Positions 8,036 to 17,481 of a stretch of 64,000 nt of DNA are shown piece by piece. Numbering within the stretch: the first letter of the stretch is position 1; every line of letters starts with the position of its first letter. The notes under the pieces are model-generated. The model was given only the letters and a program-made list of their open reading frames with translations. It had not been told where the DNA came from and made no database searches. The stretch lies in the NCBI GenBank assembly GCA_035934555.1, contig DASYXT010000063.1, positions 10,828-74,827 on the forward strand, in the 5' to 3' direction. This DNA comes from DASYXT01 sp035934555. Lineage in GTDB: Bacteria > Verrucomicrobiota > Verrucomicrobiia > Limisphaerales > UBA8199. Position numbers and translations under genes: made by a program.

Positions 8036-8576
8036 CTCGGTACTCGGCATAGCGCCCGAGCACAGCCGTTACGTATTCTTTTGTCATGGGAAAACCGATT
8101 AACTGGAGGAATGCTGTGCTGTTAGTCGGCGCCGCGCCATTGAGCCATTTGAGAACATTGCCGCGGCCGGCATTGTAATCGGCCAACGCGAACGTGAGCG
8201 GATCATCCGCCTGCGCGTACCGTTGCAGGACCTTTCGCAAATACCAGGTGCCGGCGAGGGTATTTGTTCCCGGATCAAGGCAATGCTCGTGAGCAAATCC
8301 GGCGACATGCTCAGCCGCAGCCCACTCGCGCGCGGCATCCTGCCGAAGCTGCATCAGGCCCAACTCTCCAACCGACCCTCGAGCGTCGGGATGGAACCGG
8401 CTCTCTTTCCAGACAACCGCTTTGACCAGCGCCGGATCGATACCGTACCGCCGGGCCGCCACGAGGATGGGCTTCTCGGCGGCCTGCTCCAACCTGGTCT
8501 GCCACCACCAACGTAGGCCCACGGCGAAAATCACCGCCACGGCCGCAACGCTGAGTATGACCCGAGTCACAGTCAT
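8019..8576 (-). CDS. Lytic transglycosylase with SLT domain, membrane-anchored
   Basis: Peptidoglycan lytic transglycosylase of the Slt/MltC fold. Seen: an N-terminal membrane anchor (ILSVAAVAVIFAVGL, residues 7-21), ALVKAVVWKESRF with catalytic Glu58, the GELGLMQL motif, and ALADYNAGRGNV, the typical closing YNAG. 185 residues is short but includes the whole catalytic domain. The C-terminal residues RAERGL and the stop are encoded by repeat element A, so the original C-terminus may have been replaced. It converges on the acyltransferase gene and is divergent from priA (about 90 bp). Confidence 0.88.
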   Translation of the reverse strand: MTVTRVILSVAAVAVIFAVGLRWWWQTRLEQAAEKPILVAARRYGIDPALVKAVVWKESRFHPDARGSVGELGLMQLRQDAAREWAAAEHVAGFAHEHCLDPGTNTLAGTWYLRKVLQRYAQADDPLTFALADYNAGRGNVLKWLNGAAPTNSTAFLQLIGFPMTKEYVTAVLGRYAEYRAERGL

Positions 8577-8667
8577 TTTCTAGCCCACACCGCGCGCGAC
8601 GTCCAGCTCCGGATCGTCTTTCCGCTGGACACATCGGAGTCGAATCTCGACATTGCCCCGGCGAAGC

Positions 8668-10956
8668 ATGATTGCCCGCGTCACCCTTGAGCTCGCCCTG
8701 CGGCGCGAATTCGATTACCTGATTCCTCCCGAGTTGTCGGGGCAGGTCGAGGTCGGCAGCCGCGTGCAAGTGCCCTTAGGTAAGCGCAAGGTCTATGGCT
8801 GTGTCACGGCGGTGGCTGAAGAATCGGTCCAACCGCGGCTCAAATCGATTCTGAAGCTAATCGGCGCGCAGACTTTGGTCACGCCGAAGGTGCTCCAACT
8901 CGCCCGGTGGTTGGCCCAGTATTATTGTTGCCCGCTCGAAGTGGCGTTGAAGTGTGTGCTGCCTGAAGCCGTGCGCCATGAGGCGGCCGGTTGGCGGGAG
9001 CGCTTGCATGTGCGCGCTTTGCCCTATCCGGGGGACTTGCCGCGACTCCCCAAGCGGCAGCAGGAAGTTTGGAATATCGTCGAAGAACGGCGGGAATTAC
9101 CTTTGGCCGAGTTGCTCGAATTGGCGCAGACAACGGCTGGAACGATTCGTCGCCTCGAAGACCGCGGCCTGCTGTCGGTTTCGACCAAAATCTCCGAACG
9201 CGATCCGTACGCCCGTGAATGCATTTTGCCAACCCAGCCGCTAGCGCTCAACACGGCCCAAGCCGGCGCTTTGAAGGAAATACTCGCAGCGATGGATGGC
9301 ACATCGGCTCCGGACGCGGAGCAAAAAGGGCCAGTCGCAACCCCGACATCCCAGGGCAAAGGCCGTGCTCAACCCAAAGCCCACACCTTCCTGCTGCATG
9401 GGGTCACCGGCAGCGGCAAGACGGAGGTTTACCTTCAGGCCATCGCGCATGCCCTCGAGCAAGCCAAAGGCGCCATCGTCCTTGTGCCCGAAATTTCCCT
9501 GACGCCGCAAACCGTCGAGCGGTTCAAAGCCCGCTTCAGCGCCGGCCGCCTGCAAACCCTGGTCGCGGTGTTGCATAGCCATCTCTCTGCGGGCGAGCGG
9601 CACGACGAGTGGCATAAGATTCGCCAGGGCCGGGCGCGCATCGTGATCGGCGCCCGCTCGGCCGTGTTTGCCCCCATCGAACCGTTGGGATTGATCATTG
9701 TCGATGAGGAGCATGAGCACACTTATAAGCAAGAGGAAGCTCCCCGGTATCATGCTCGGGACGTCGCGGTGGTGCGCGGCCACCGCGAAGGCGCCGTCGT
9801 TGTGCTCGGCTCGGCGACCCCTTCCATGGAGAGCTTCCATAATTGTTCGCTCGGCAAGTACCGCCTGCTGGATTTGCCTGAGCGTGCGGACGACAAGAAA
9901 ATGCCCGTGGTGCGGATCATTGATATGCGCCAGGCATTCCGCGCCGGCAAAGGCGTTCCGGTGCTGTCGCCTCAATTGCACGAAGCCATTGCGCAACGCC
10001 TCGAACGCAAGGAGCAGGTAATCCTGTTCTTAAACCGGCGAGGATATTCGAGCTCTCTGCAATGCCCTTTGTGCGGTTATGTGGCCGGGTGCCCGAACTG
10101 CAGCCTTTCACTGACCTACCATCGCCAGGAGCAGAAGCTTTGCTGCCACCTCTGCGGGCATACCGAACCGGTGCCCGCGGTCTGTCCCAATGAGGCCTGC
10201 CGCAACCCGGGTATCCGTTACGCCGGCCTGGGCACCCAACGCGTCGAGGAAACGTTGCAAAAAGCCTTTCCCCACGCCCGCACCGTGCGCATGGATTCCG
10301 ATGCGCTTAAGCGCAAGGAAGATTACCGCCGTATTCTGGGTGATTTTCGCACCGGCAAGATTGAGATTCTGCTCGGCACGCAAATGATCGCCAAGGGCCT
10401 CCATTTCCCCAACGTGACCCTGGTCGGCATTATTTACGCCGACCTGGCGTTGCACCAACCCGATTTCCGCGCCGGCGAACGCACTTTCCAGTTGCTGACC
10501 CAGGTCGCCGGCCGGGCTGGCCGTGGCGACATCGAAGGCGAGGTCCTGGTGCAAGCCTTCACCCCGTTTCATCCGGCTATCCAGTACGCCCGCCGCCACG
10601 ATTACGCCGGCTTTTATGAGCAGGAAATCGAATTCCGCCGCCAACTCAAGTACCCACCACTCTCTCGGGTCGCCCTTTTGACCCTGAAAAGCCGCAACGA
10701 AGAAAAAGTAAAATTTTCCGCCAACCACCTGAAACGCGAACTGGAAAAAACCGTCATCGGATTTCCCGACCTGATTATTGCCGGGCCGGCTGCGGCGCCC
10801 CTCCTGCGAGCAGAGACGTTTTACCGGTACCAAATCATGCTGCGCGCCCCGCGCATGACCGTGTTGAGCCAACGGTTGGCTGAGCTGACCCAATCGCTGG
10901 CTCTGCCCGAAGATGTCGCGCTGAGCGTGGATATTGATCCGGTGGATTTGGGCTAA
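8668..10956 (+). CDS. priA: Primosomal replication restart helicase PriA
   Basis: Superfamily 2 helicase that reloads replication at stalled forks. Seen: the 3'-end-binding N-terminal domain, Walker A GVTGSGKTEVYLQ near residue 245, the DEEH box (VDEEHEHTYKQ) near 346, a zinc-binding insertion with paired cysteines (CPLCGYVAGCPNC, then LCCHLCG and further Cys) at about 467-512, and helicase motifs LGTQMIAKGLHFPNVTLVG and QVAGRAGRGD. An atypical low-complexity stretch of about 30 residues (DAEQKGPVATPTSQGKGR) precedes Walker A. ATG 8668 is chosen; a TTG at 8653 would add only five residues. Confidence 0.95.
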   Translation: MIARVTLELALRREFDYLIPPELSGQVEVGSRVQVPLGKRKVYGCVTAVAEESVQPRLKSILKLIGAQTLVTPKVLQLARWLAQYYCCPLEVALKCVLPEAVRHEAAGWRERLHVRALPYPGDLPRLPKRQQEVWNIVEERRELPLAELLELAQTTAGTIRRLEDRGLLSVSTKISERDPYARECILPTQPLALNTAQAGALKEILAAMDGTSAPDAEQKGPVATPTSQGKGRAQPKAHTFLLHGVTGSGKTEVYLQAIAHALEQAKGAIVLVPEISLTPQTVERFKARFSAGRLQTLVAVLHSHLSAGERHDEWHKIRQGRARIVIGARSAVFAPIEPLGLIIVDEEHEHTYKQEEAPRYHARDVAVVRGHREGAVVVLGSATPSMESFHNCSLGKYRLLDLPERADDKKMPVVRIIDMRQAFRAGKGVPVLSPQLHEAIAQRLERKEQVILFLNRRGYSSSLQCPLCGYVAGCPNCSLSLTYHRQEQKLCCHLCGHTEPVPAVCPNEACRNPGIRYAGLGTQRVEETLQKAFPHARTVRMDSDALKRKEDYRRILGDFRTGKIEILLGTQMIAKGLHFPNVTLVGIIYADLALHQPDFRAGERTFQLLTQVAGRAGRGDIEGEVLVQAFTPFHPAIQYARRHDYAGFYEQEIEFRRQLKYPPLSRVALLTLKSRNEEKVKFSANHLKRELEKTVIGFPDLIIAGPAAAPLLRAETFYRYQIMLRAPRMTVLSQRLAELTQSLALPEDVALSVDIDPVDLG

Positions 10957-10965
10957 GGCGTTGAA

Positions 10966-11877
10966 TTAAGGCGCAGCCGCCTTGCGCAGTTCCTCCGCCA
11001 ACTGCTGGCTGGTCCAGTCATTGCCCGTGAAAATCTTGCAAACCTTACCCGACGCATCGATCACGGCCGTCCGGAGATTGTGGCTCAGAATGCCGGTTTG
11101 ATCGTGCCAGAATGTCAGGCCAAACTGTTCCCCCAGGGCCGTGATATCGAGGAGCGAGCCGGTAGCGAAACTCCAATGGGCAGGGTCATATTGATGAGCC
11201 TCAGCGTAGCTGCGCAGCACCGCCGGGGTATCAAAATCAGGGTCAATCGTTACCGTCAGCAGATGCCAATTCGTCGGGTTGTTTCGTGCCAGCAGTTGTT
11301 GTTGTGTCTCCTCAAAACTCCTGGCCATCCGCGGGCAGAAGGTAGGATAGGGACAACGCGTGAACAGGAAGGTGATGGCCAGGGCCTGCCCCTTGAACTG
11401 GCTGGTATCGAGCGGCTGATTCAACTGATTTGTGAGGTGGTACACCGGCAACGGATCTCCGACTTCCAGCGGTTGCACGTCACGCGCGACTCGCCAAGTG
11501 GCTGGTTGCGGTCGGCCGCGGCTGGAGGCCGGGGCATTGGTCTTGTGAATCTGGTCAATCCAACCCTCTGTATCGGTAACTACGAGCCGGAACACGACCT
11601 GGTCGCCCGGTTCCAACGAGGTGAGCAGATTGGTGTCTTTGACGTCGAAGGGCATCGTCATCGCCGGCATGTAACCGGGGATGGCCTGGTGCCTGATCTC
11701 GATGCTCGCGGCTTTGGGCTTAACCTCCAGTACCACGCCTTGTCCTTCAAACACCTGACGATTGGTGCTGCCTGCCTGTGATTGTGACGCAGCAGCAACC
11801 GGCTTACGGTTACAGCCTGAAGCCAATGCAAATACGGTGAGAAGCAGGACGCAGCAGAATCTCTCAGCCAAACCCAT
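10966..11877 (-). CDS. Sco-family copper/thioredoxin-fold lipoprotein with N-terminal CusF-like domain
   Basis: Envelope lipoprotein predicted to handle copper, for example for cytochrome oxidase CuA assembly. Seen: lipoprotein signal with Cys22 (ALASGC); a CusF-like copper domain at about 43-112 with IPGYMPAMTMPF; and a Sco/thioredoxin domain at about 135-303 with Cys175 and Cys181 in RCPYPTFCPRM and the copper-ligand-type His266 in LSHNLRT. The two cysteines are five residues apart rather than the CxxxC of classical Sco. Its ATG overlaps the nrnA stop by one base (TGATG), tying it to the nusA-infB-rbfA-nrnA transcript although its function is unrelated. Confidence 0.85.
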   Translation of the reverse strand: MGLAERFCCVLLLTVFALASGCNRKPVAAASQSQAGSTNRQVFEGQGVVLEVKPKAASIEIRHQAIPGYMPAMTMPFDVKDTNLLTSLEPGDQVVFRLVVTDTEGWIDQIHKTNAPASSRGRPQPATWRVARDVQPLEVGDPLPVYHLTNQLNQPLDTSQFKGQALAITFLFTRCPYPTFCPRMARSFEETQQQLLARNNPTNWHLLTVTIDPDFDTPAVLRSYAEAHQYDPAHWSFATGSLLDITALGEQFGLTFWHDQTGILSHNLRTAVIDASGKVCKIFTGNDWTSQQLAEELRKAAAP

Positions 11878-12860
11878 CAGTGCTTCGAGTTCAGCGCGCG
11901 TTTGATCGCCGCGATGACCTGGCGTTGCGTCGCCAAACGCGGTCCGGCAATCCGCGCTCCAGCCGCTGCCGGATGCCCCCCGCCGCCGAACTGTGCGGCA
12001 ATGTCGTTCACGTTCACTTTGTCGCTCTTGGACCGCAGGCTGATGCGCGTGAGGTTCGGCTCGATTTCCTCGAAGACGCAGGCCACAACCACCGGAGCAA
12101 TCGCGCGGATGTGATCAATCAGGCCCTCAGAATCCGAGCTATCAGCTCCGGCTCGGGCAAAGTCGGCTTTTCTCAGCCAGAACCACGCGATTTGGTTTTG
12201 ATGCGCCAGGCGAAAGTGGCTATAAACGTGCCTGAGCAGCCGGGCCCGGCAAAGCGGATAGGACTCATATACCTCATCGGAAATTTTAGCCAGGTCGGCG
12301 CCGCGCCGGACGAGTTCGGCCGCCGTATGGAACGTGCCGGGCCGGGTGGTCGAATACTGAAACGAGCCGGTATCGGTGGACACGGCCGCAAACAAGCAAT
12401 CGGCGATTCGTTTTGTGATCGGCCAGCGAGCGGCTTTGAGCAGGCGGAAAATCAGCTCACCTGTGGAAGGTTCGTGCGGCGAAACCCAGTTCAAATCGCC
12501 ATAACGAGTGTTGCTTTCGTGATGGTCGATATTCATCAGCAACTTGCGCTGGCCGACACATGTGCCTACCGAGCCTAGCCGCTCGAAACTCGCCGCATCG
12601 GTCGCGATCACGCAGTCAAACCGCTGACCCGGTTTGGGCTTTTGAAACAGATGATCCGGATCCAGAAACTCATACTTTTGTGGAATCGTATCCTCATTCC
12701 AGCAGTGGACCTTCTTGCCCTCGTTTTTCAGCGCGAGCGTCAGCCCCAATTGCGAACCGACGCAATCGCCATCAGGCCGGATATGACCGACGACGCAGAA
12801 CGTGTGCGCGTCGCGTATCGCTTCGAGAATGCGGTCGATGATCTTGAGATGGCCCTTCAC
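11877..12860 (-). CDS. nrnA: DHH-family oligoribonuclease / PAP phosphatase NrnA
   Basis: Bifunctional nanoRNase and 3'-phosphoadenosine-5'-phosphate phosphatase that clears short oligonucleotides. Seen: the DHH-family motifs GHIRPDGDCVGSQLGL, VIATDAA, NIDHHESN, TDTGSF and the DHHA1 glycine-rich motif AAQFGGGGHPAAAG. 327 residues is standard. It starts with GTG, overlapping the rbfA stop by 4 bp (GTGA), and its stop overlaps the Sco gene start. The neighbourhood nusA-infB-rbfA-nrnA is the classical bacterial order. Confidence 0.92.
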   Translation of the reverse strand: MKGHLKIIDRILEAIRDAHTFCVVGHIRPDGDCVGSQLGLTLALKNEGKKVHCWNEDTIPQKYEFLDPDHLFQKPKPGQRFDCVIATDAASFERLGSVGTCVGQRKLLMNIDHHESNTRYGDLNWVSPHEPSTGELIFRLLKAARWPITKRIADCLFAAVSTDTGSFQYSTTRPGTFHTAAELVRRGADLAKISDEVYESYPLCRARLLRHVYSHFRLAHQNQIAWFWLRKADFARAGADSSDSEGLIDHIRAIAPVVVACVFEEIEPNLTRISLRSKSDKVNVNDIAAQFGGGGHPAAAGARIAGPRLATQRQVIAAIKRALNSKH

Positions 12861-13219
12861 TCGTCTTTATCGGGGTTGGATTTCTCCAACTCCTGAATGA
12901 TTTGCAGCACGCGGTTGCCGCGGACCACCGAGTCATCCATCAAAAACTTCAATTTGGGTGTGTATTTGAGCACAACGGCGCGGCCGACCAGGCCCTGAAT
13001 CCGCTTGCGGTGCTGCGACAGCAGGCCCAACCCGCGCTTTTGCTGGTCGGCCGTCCCAAGAATGCTAATAAAGACAATCGCCGAGTGCAGGTCCCCGGAC
13101 ACATCCACATCATTGACTGTCACCAATCCTGCTTCGTTGACGGGGAACTCCCGGCGGATCACCTCGCCGATCTCGCGCTTCAACAGTTCGCGCACGCGCT
13201 GGAGTCTGAGTGAGGGCAT
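12857..13219 (-). CDS. rbfA: Ribosome-binding factor A
   Basis: 30S subunit maturation factor with a KH-like fold that binds near the 16S rRNA 5' helix. Seen: RLQRVRELLKREIGEVIRRE, VNDVDVSGDLHSAIVFIS and the C-terminal KLKFLMDDSVVRGNRVLQIIQEL. The ATG at 13219 gives 120 residues, the normal length; a longer in-frame extension to 13288 is Pro/Asn-rich and not RbfA-like. The gene follows infB and overlaps the GTG start of nrnA. Confidence 0.93.
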   Translation of the reverse strand: MPSLRLQRVRELLKREIGEVIRREFPVNEAGLVTVNDVDVSGDLHSAIVFISILGTADQQKRGLGLLSQHRKRIQGLVGRAVVLKYTPKLKFLMDDSVVRGNRVLQIIQELEKSNPDKDE

Positions 13220-13334
13220 TAAACAAACCGGATTAAAAGGATTAATAGATTTCTGGATTGGTGGAGTATTGGGTCCATGGCCGGCCAAGCGCCCATTAAT
13301 CCCTTAATAATCCAATAACGCATTAATCCACTCT
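13220..13334. other. infB-rbfA spacer with ATTAATCC-type repeats
   Basis: The 115-bp gap between infB and rbfA is AT-richer than its surroundings. Its plus strand has GGATTAAAAGGATTAATAG near one end and CCATTAATCCCTTAATAATC and GCATTAATCC near the other. These form an imperfect inverted repeat around a GC-rich centre (CCATGGCCGG). No gene is seen; it could fold in the transcript between the two coding regions. Confidence 0.5.
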
Positions 13335-15884
13335 TCACAGTTTCTGGGCGATGCGTTCGAGCGTGTAGCATTCGATGTTGTCACCAAGTTGGAACTCGCC
13401 AAAACCCTCGATCCGAATGCCGCATTCCATACCCGCGCGCACCTCGTTCACTTCGTCCTGGAACCGCCGCAGCGATTGCGTTAAACCCTCGTAGATAACC
13501 TCTTTGCGCCGGCGCACGCGCACCTTGCCTTTGACAATGCGGCCGCTGGTCACCATGCAACCGGCCACCGGGTTACCCTTCGACAGCTCAAAAACCTTGC
13601 GCACTTCTGCCGCGCCGACGATCACGTCGCGCAAAACCGGATCGAGCAGACCGGCCATCGCCTCTTTCACCTGATCGATCAATTCATAAATAATCGCGTA
13701 AAGCCGGATTTGGACGCCTTCGTGCTTGGCCTTATCTGCGACGCCGCTGTCAATCCGGGTGTGGAAACCCAGGATGACGGCGTGTGAGGCTGACGCCAGG
13801 GCGACATCTGATTCCGTGATGGTGCCCACCGCACTATGGATGACCTCCAGCGCGACCTTGTCGGACTCGATCTTCTTCAACGCATCGACAATCGCCTCCA
13901 CCGAGCCCTGGGTGTCAGCCTTGACGACGATTTTCAGAGTCTTGGAAGTGGTGGACTCGAGGTGCGCAAAAAGGTTTTCGAGCGTGACCTTCGCTCGCGG
14001 CTGTTCCTGGCCCAGTGCCTTGGCCTCCATGGCGCGCTGTTCGGCCAGATCGCGCGCCGCTTTCTCATCCTCCACCACGCTGAACTCCAGCCCCGCTTCG
14101 GGCACCCCGTTTAACCCGAGCACCTTCACCGCTACGGACGGCCCGGCTTCCTTGAGCCGCTTGCCTTCCTCATTAATCAACGCGCGCACGCGACCGTAAA
14201 ACTGCCCGCAAATAATGATATCGCCGACGTGCAACGTGCCCTTGCGGACCAATACGGTCGCCGTTGGACCGCCAGGTTCGAGACCGGACTCGATCACGTT
14301 ACCCTTGGCGCGCCGGTTGGGATTGGCCTTGAGTTCGAGCAAATCCGCCTGCAGCAGCAGCATCTCGATGAGTTTATCCACGCCCTGCTTGGTCAGTCCG
14401 GAAACCTCGACGAAGATCGTGTCGCCACCCCAATCGTCGGGCACCAGGCCTTTGTCCTGGAGTTGTTGGCGGACTTTGAGCGAGTTGGCATTGGGATGAT
14501 CCATCTTGTTCACCGCGACGAGAATGGGGACCTTCGCCGCGCGCGCATGGCTGAGCGCCTCGAGCGTTTGGGGCATCACCCCGTCATTGGCCGCTACCAC
14601 CAGCACGACGATATCCGTAACATTAGCCCCCCGGGCCCGCATCGAGCTAAACGCGGCATGGCCGGGCGTATCCAGAAAAGTCACCTGCGCCAATTCGCCC
14701 TTACGTTCCGGGTGAGGAAAGGAAATGGTGTAAGCGCCAATGTGTTGGGTGATGCCGCCGGCCTCACCGGCCGCTACATTCGATTTGCGGATACCGTCCA
14801 GCAGTGTGGTTTTGCCGTGGTCCACATGCCCCATGATCGTGACCACCGGCGCGCGGGAAGTCAGCTCTTCCGGTTTGTCTTCGACATCCAGCTCCAGTTT
14901 CCTGACGGTGGCATGCACCAGGCCGCTGCCGCGCTCGCGCTTCTCGACCTCGAACCGATAACCGTAATTGTAACAAACCTTCTGTGCGACCGTTTCGTCG
15001 ATGGCCTGGTTGACGGTAGCGAACACGCCCAACTGCATCAGGTCCGCAATGATCTTAAACGGCTTTTGCTTCAGTTGCTCGGCCAATTCCCGTACCACAA
15101 TCGGTGGCTTAATCGTTATCACTGGCGCATCCTGCGCTAACGCCGCTTTGCTCGGTTCGGCTTTACCCACCGGACCCTTTTGGCCGGGCATCCTCAGCCC
15201 ACCCGGAGCGGGCATACCTCTGACACTGCGCAGGTCACCACGTTTGTTGAACTCCCCACGCCGCGGCTCGGGTTGGCGTGCCGGACCTTTGGCTGGCGCG
15301 GGTTTTTCCGGCGGTTTGGCACCGGGTTTTGGGGGCAGATGAATAAAGCCGATTTTATCTCCGACCTTCGGGCCAGGCGGCGGAGGGGGCGGAGCTGGCG
15401 GTGCAACGGGTTCCGGAGGAGCCACCGGGGCCGGTGGTAGCGTCTTGGCGATTGGCTCGGGTGGCGCGACTGGTTCGGGCCGTTCCTCGACCGGGGACGG
15501 CGCCAATGCCTCCACCTTGTGCGTGGAAATGAGCTCAATCGGCGACGTTTCCGGTTCCAGCACGGCGGTTGCCGTCGCGCTGCCTACCTCCTGCATCTGC
15601 ACCCCGATCGGCTCCGGCGGAATTTGGCTGGTAACCATCTCGATCGGTGCGGGAGCAACCTCAGGGGATGAGGTTGAGAGAACCGGCGCAGGCGGAGGCG
15701 CTACAGGGGTGGCGAGCTCAGGGTGGGCCTCTTTGAGCTTATCTTCGAGGTATTCAGCGGTAATCTTATCGAGTGAGCTCGAGGCGACCCGCGCGGCGGC
15801 AATGCCCAGTTCCTTGGCTTTGGACAGAACCTCTTTGTTCTCCAGACCAAGTTTCTTCGAAATATCGTAAATACGAACGGGCAT
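13335..15884 (-). CDS. infB: Translation initiation factor IF-2
   Basis: GTPase that brings initiator tRNA to the 30S subunit. Seen: an N-terminal IF2_N-type domain (IYDISKKLGLENKEVLSKAKE, residues 4-24), a long Pro/Ala-rich linker at about 55-250, then the G domain with TIMGHVDHGKTTLLDGI near residue 350, DTPGHAAFSSMRARGA, and NKMDHPNAN, followed by the IF-2 beta-barrel and C-terminal domains ending GFGEFQLGDNIECYTLE. 849 residues is within the usual range. It sits between nusA (87-bp gap) and rbfA in the canonical operon. Confidence 0.96.
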   Translation of the reverse strand: MPVRIYDISKKLGLENKEVLSKAKELGIAAARVASSSLDKITAEYLEDKLKEAHPELATPVAPPPAPVLSTSSPEVAPAPIEMVTSQIPPEPIGVQMQEVGSATATAVLEPETSPIELISTHKVEALAPSPVEERPEPVAPPEPIAKTLPPAPVAPPEPVAPPAPPPPPPGPKVGDKIGFIHLPPKPGAKPPEKPAPAKGPARQPEPRRGEFNKRGDLRSVRGMPAPGGLRMPGQKGPVGKAEPSKAALAQDAPVITIKPPIVVRELAEQLKQKPFKIIADLMQLGVFATVNQAIDETVAQKVCYNYGYRFEVEKRERGSGLVHATVRKLELDVEDKPEELTSRAPVVTIMGHVDHGKTTLLDGIRKSNVAAGEAGGITQHIGAYTISFPHPERKGELAQVTFLDTPGHAAFSSMRARGANVTDIVVLVVAANDGVMPQTLEALSHARAAKVPILVAVNKMDHPNANSLKVRQQLQDKGLVPDDWGGDTIFVEVSGLTKQGVDKLIEMLLLQADLLELKANPNRRAKGNVIESGLEPGGPTATVLVRKGTLHVGDIIICGQFYGRVRALINEEGKRLKEAGPSVAVKVLGLNGVPEAGLEFSVVEDEKAARDLAEQRAMEAKALGQEQPRAKVTLENLFAHLESTTSKTLKIVVKADTQGSVEAIVDALKKIESDKVALEVIHSAVGTITESDVALASASHAVILGFHTRIDSGVADKAKHEGVQIRLYAIIYELIDQVKEAMAGLLDPVLRDVIVGAAEVRKVFELSKGNPVAGCMVTSGRIVKGKVRVRRRKEVIYEGLTQSLRRFQDEVNEVRAGMECGIRIEGFGEFQLGDNIECYTLERIAQKL

Positions 15885-15970
15885 AAATCTCTAACGCTTC
15901 GGGCCGGTGTTGGCAGACAGCCTTCATAGGCATTGATCTTAACACCTGAAAAGTTCTTTAGCCAGCCACT

Positions 15971-17251
15971 TCATCCGGGTACCTGAGCTTCACCGACTTT
16001 TAATGTGCGCCGGGCCGCTTCGGCCCGCGCGGCGTCCATAATCGCCCCCGCCTGATCTCCCAGTTCGGGAATCCCTGCCAGGTCGCTGACGTCCGCCTGC
16101 AATAAATCTTCCAGTCGTGTCAAACCGTGGTGGACCAGCACATCGGCCTGCTCCCGTGAAATTCCCGGAATGGCCGCCAGTTGCTCGACCGCTTCGGCCA
16201 CCTTCTCCTCGAAACCCTTTGTCACGACTACTTCGGCTTCGATATCCACCTGCCACCCGGTCAGTTTCGACGTCAGCCGCGCGTTTTGGCCGCGCTTGCC
16301 GATGGCCAACGAAAGCTGGTCTTCGCTGACGGTTATCTTGACGCGTTTGTTGGCCTCGTCGATCGCGAACGCCTTCAGCTTGGCCGGCGCTAAAGCATTC
16401 GTGATGAAATTGCGGATGTTGGGGTCCCACCGGATGATATCGACCTTCTCATTATTGAGCTCGCGCACGATGTTCTTCACCCGCTGCCCGCGCAAACCCA
16501 CGCAGGCGCCCACCGGATCGACCTTATCGTCCCGCGTCCAAACCGCCAGCTTGGTGCGGAAGCCTGGCTCCCGCGCAATCCCCTTTATCTCGATGGTGCC
16601 ATCATTGATTTCAGACACCTCGAGCTGGAACAGCTTCAATACAAACCTCGGGTCCGACCGTGACAAAATAATCTCGGGCCCATGCGGTCCTTGTTCGACG
16701 GCTTTGACGTAACACCGGATGCGTTCACCGACCTGGTATTCCTCGGTAGGAACGCGCTCGCGATTGGGCAACAGGGCCTCGTAGCGGCCCAGATCGACCA
16801 GCACATCCGAGCGGTCGAACCGCCGCACGGTGCCGCTGATAATGTCACCCACTCGATCCTTGAATTCGGTGAACACCAGCGCCTTTTCCGCCCGCCGGAT
16901 TTGCATCATCAAGGCCTGCTTGGCATACTGTGCGGCAATACGTCCGAATCCTTCAGGCGTCACTTCTATTTCCAGCTCTTCACCGACCTGCGCATCCGGT
17001 TTAATGCGCCGTGCGTCAAAGACCGAGATTTGGTCGTGCTTGGAAATCACCTTCTCCGACACAATGAGCTTTGCGTAGGCGCGGATGTCACCGGTTTTCT
17101 GCTCGATGGCCACTCTTAACTCACGAGCCGGACCCACAGCCTTCTTGGCCGCCGAAAGTAACGCCTCCTGGACGGCGCCGAGGAGGATATCACGGTTGAT
17201 ACCCTTCTCACGCTCCCAAAACTCTAATACAGCTAAAAAATCGGCGTTCAT
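15971..17251 (-). CDS. nusA: Transcription termination/antitermination factor NusA
   Basis: RNA polymerase-associated elongation factor. Seen: the N-terminal RNAP-binding domain (LEFWEREKGINRDILLGAVQ), an S1 domain (GDIISGTVRRFDRSDVLVDLG), KH domains (VGACVGLRGQRVKNIVRELN and LAIGKRGQNARLTSKLTGW), and a short helix-hairpin-helix tail (IPGISREQADVLVHHGLTRLEDL). ATG 17251 gives 426 residues; the in-frame extension to 17341 lacks family features. It is the first gene of the nusA-infB-rbfA-nrnA run. The rimP gene usually found upstream is absent: the next gene upstream is divergent and unrelated. Confidence 0.95.
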   Translation of the reverse strand: MNADFLAVLEFWEREKGINRDILLGAVQEALLSAAKKAVGPARELRVAIEQKTGDIRAYAKLIVSEKVISKHDQISVFDARRIKPDAQVGEELEIEVTPEGFGRIAAQYAKQALMMQIRRAEKALVFTEFKDRVGDIISGTVRRFDRSDVLVDLGRYEALLPNRERVPTEEYQVGERIRCYVKAVEQGPHGPEIILSRSDPRFVLKLFQLEVSEINDGTIEIKGIAREPGFRTKLAVWTRDDKVDPVGACVGLRGQRVKNIVRELNNEKVDIIRWDPNIRNFITNALAPAKLKAFAIDEANKRVKITVSEDQLSLAIGKRGQNARLTSKLTGWQVDIEAEVVVTKGFEEKVAEAVEQLAAIPGISREQADVLVHHGLTRLEDLLQADVSDLAGIPELGDQAGAIMDAARAEAARRTLKVGEAQVPG

Positions 17252-17481
17252 ACGGCACTTCCTGGCGGTCGGTTCCTTCTGGGGAACAAAAAAGTCGGCA
17301 GAGTTACTCTTCCGACTTTGGCGCGCTGGTAAAACCAGCAATCTTTACCGCTCTACTTCAAATTTAAGTTTCCCGTCAAAAACAGTCAAGCCCTATCCTG
17401 CGCCATTTTCTCGAATGACGAGGAGGGCCGGAGCACGTGAAATTTTTTGCAATTTACCAGCAGCTATTCCAAGCTCAACGC

